Shown here piece after piece: positions 5,466 to 5,769 of a stretch of 5,769 nt of DNA; the first letter of the stretch is position 1, and each line of letters begins with the position of its first letter. The notes below the pieces were generated by a model. It had not been told where the DNA came from. It saw only the letters and a list, made by a program, of their open reading frames with translations, and did no database searches. A program made the translations under genes and the position numbers. The stretch is from Pseudomonadota bacterium (GTDB lineage: Bacteria > Myxococcota > Polyangia > Polyangiales > Polyangiaceae), in the NCBI GenBank assembly GCA_023419055.1, contig JAEZYO010000172.1, forward strand, positions 1 to 5,769, in the 5' to 3' direction.

Positions 5466-5769
5466 GCCGAGCATTTTGCGCGAAAGTTCGTGCTCGGAGA
5501 CGATCTTGCCGAAGGCTTCCATCAACGGCTGAAGGCGCTCGTCGCGAACGTTTGGCAACGCCGAATACCAATAACAGCCTTGACGAAATAGGGAATGCGT
5601 TCGTCGCTTCACGGTATTGACCTTCAAGTACTTATCCAAACCAGCTGCTTCGCTGGCGGCCCCCAGCAACGTGAGCAAGCCTTGGGCGAAGGCGGCGAGC
5701 ATCAGCAGCCGATCGCGTCGTGCCGGGTCCTTGATGTGAGTGCTGGACAGACCGAGGCCAAAGCGCAGG
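5457..5769 (-). CDS. IS4 family (IS10 group) transposase, C-terminal part
   Basis: The frame is open from the right edge to the TGA at 5457, about 103 residues, so the first internal Met (5702) is not the true start. It begins LRFGLGLSSTHIKDPARRDRL and continues with LLTLLGAASEAAGLDKYLKVNTVKRR and HSLFRQG. This aligns by eye with the end of the IS10 transposase (YGLGLRHSRT..SERFD, then GWDKHFQANTVRNR, then a Ser-x-x-Arg-x-Gly segment). In this family the catalytic Glu and YREK-type motif lie just before the GLGL block, so they fall outside the window. The enzyme is a DDE transposase for cut-and-paste movement. No frameshift or stop appears in the visible part. Confidence 0.88.
   Translation of the reverse strand, partial: LRFGLGLSSTHIKDPARRDRLLMLAAFAQGLLTLLGAASEAAGLDKYLKVNTVKRRTHSLFRQGCYWYSALPNVRDERLQPLMEAFGKIVSEHELSRKMLGII

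Larger units (their letters stand above)
5444..5769. mobile_element. Insertion sequence, IS4 family, IS10 group (partial, continues past the right edge)
   Basis: The element is defined by the terminal repeat at 5444 and the transposase fragment behind it. Stretches such as 5540-5645 are visibly poorer in G and C than the flanking genes, consistent with a foreign origin. Only the end downstream of the transposase is present. Whether the whole copy is intact cannot be judged here. Confidence 0.75.

Overview
The window is GC-rich chromosomal DNA from what looks like a myxobacterium (Myxococcota, perhaps Polyangiales). I infer this from strong G/C third-position bias, a Gly/Ser-rich secreted lipoprotein with a Cys-rich tail, a small Cys-bearing outer-membrane barrel, and a large membrane-anchored metallophosphoesterase. 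No marker gene settles the taxon.

Layout. From the left edge to 3749, four genes lie on the minus strand. In transcription order they are: a calcineurin-like metallophosphoesterase with about six C-terminal membrane segments (3749-1686), a small DUF4288 protein (1503-1126), an exported 8-strand-type outer-membrane beta-barrel (1032-418), and a putative lipoprotein that overlaps the barrel gene by four bases (TTGA) and runs off the left edge. A 144-bp divergent intergenic region (3750-3893) holds a perfect 8-bp inverted repeat. From it, on the plus strand, run a GTG-started Gly-rich/Cys-rich lipoprotein gene (3894-4562) and, 6 bp later, a ferritin-like putative di-iron protein (4569-5309). After a 134-bp spacer without a gene comes the end of an insertion sequence of the IS4 family, IS10 group. 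Its terminal repeat begins at about 5444, and the C-terminal part of its minus-strand transposase (5457 to the right edge) is noticeably less GC-rich than its surroundings.

How the genes work together. Two pairs look coupled: barrel plus lipoprotein (overlapping, both envelope proteins) and Cys-rich lipoprotein plus ferritin-like protein (6-bp gap, same strand, likely one transcript). The second pair is the best candidate for an undescribed functional unit: a surface-tethered protein with 14 cysteines beside a putative di-iron protein. The phosphoesterase is divergently transcribed from it and may share the control region. The insertion sequence is a separate mobile arrival. No CRISPR array, tRNA or rRNA gene was seen.
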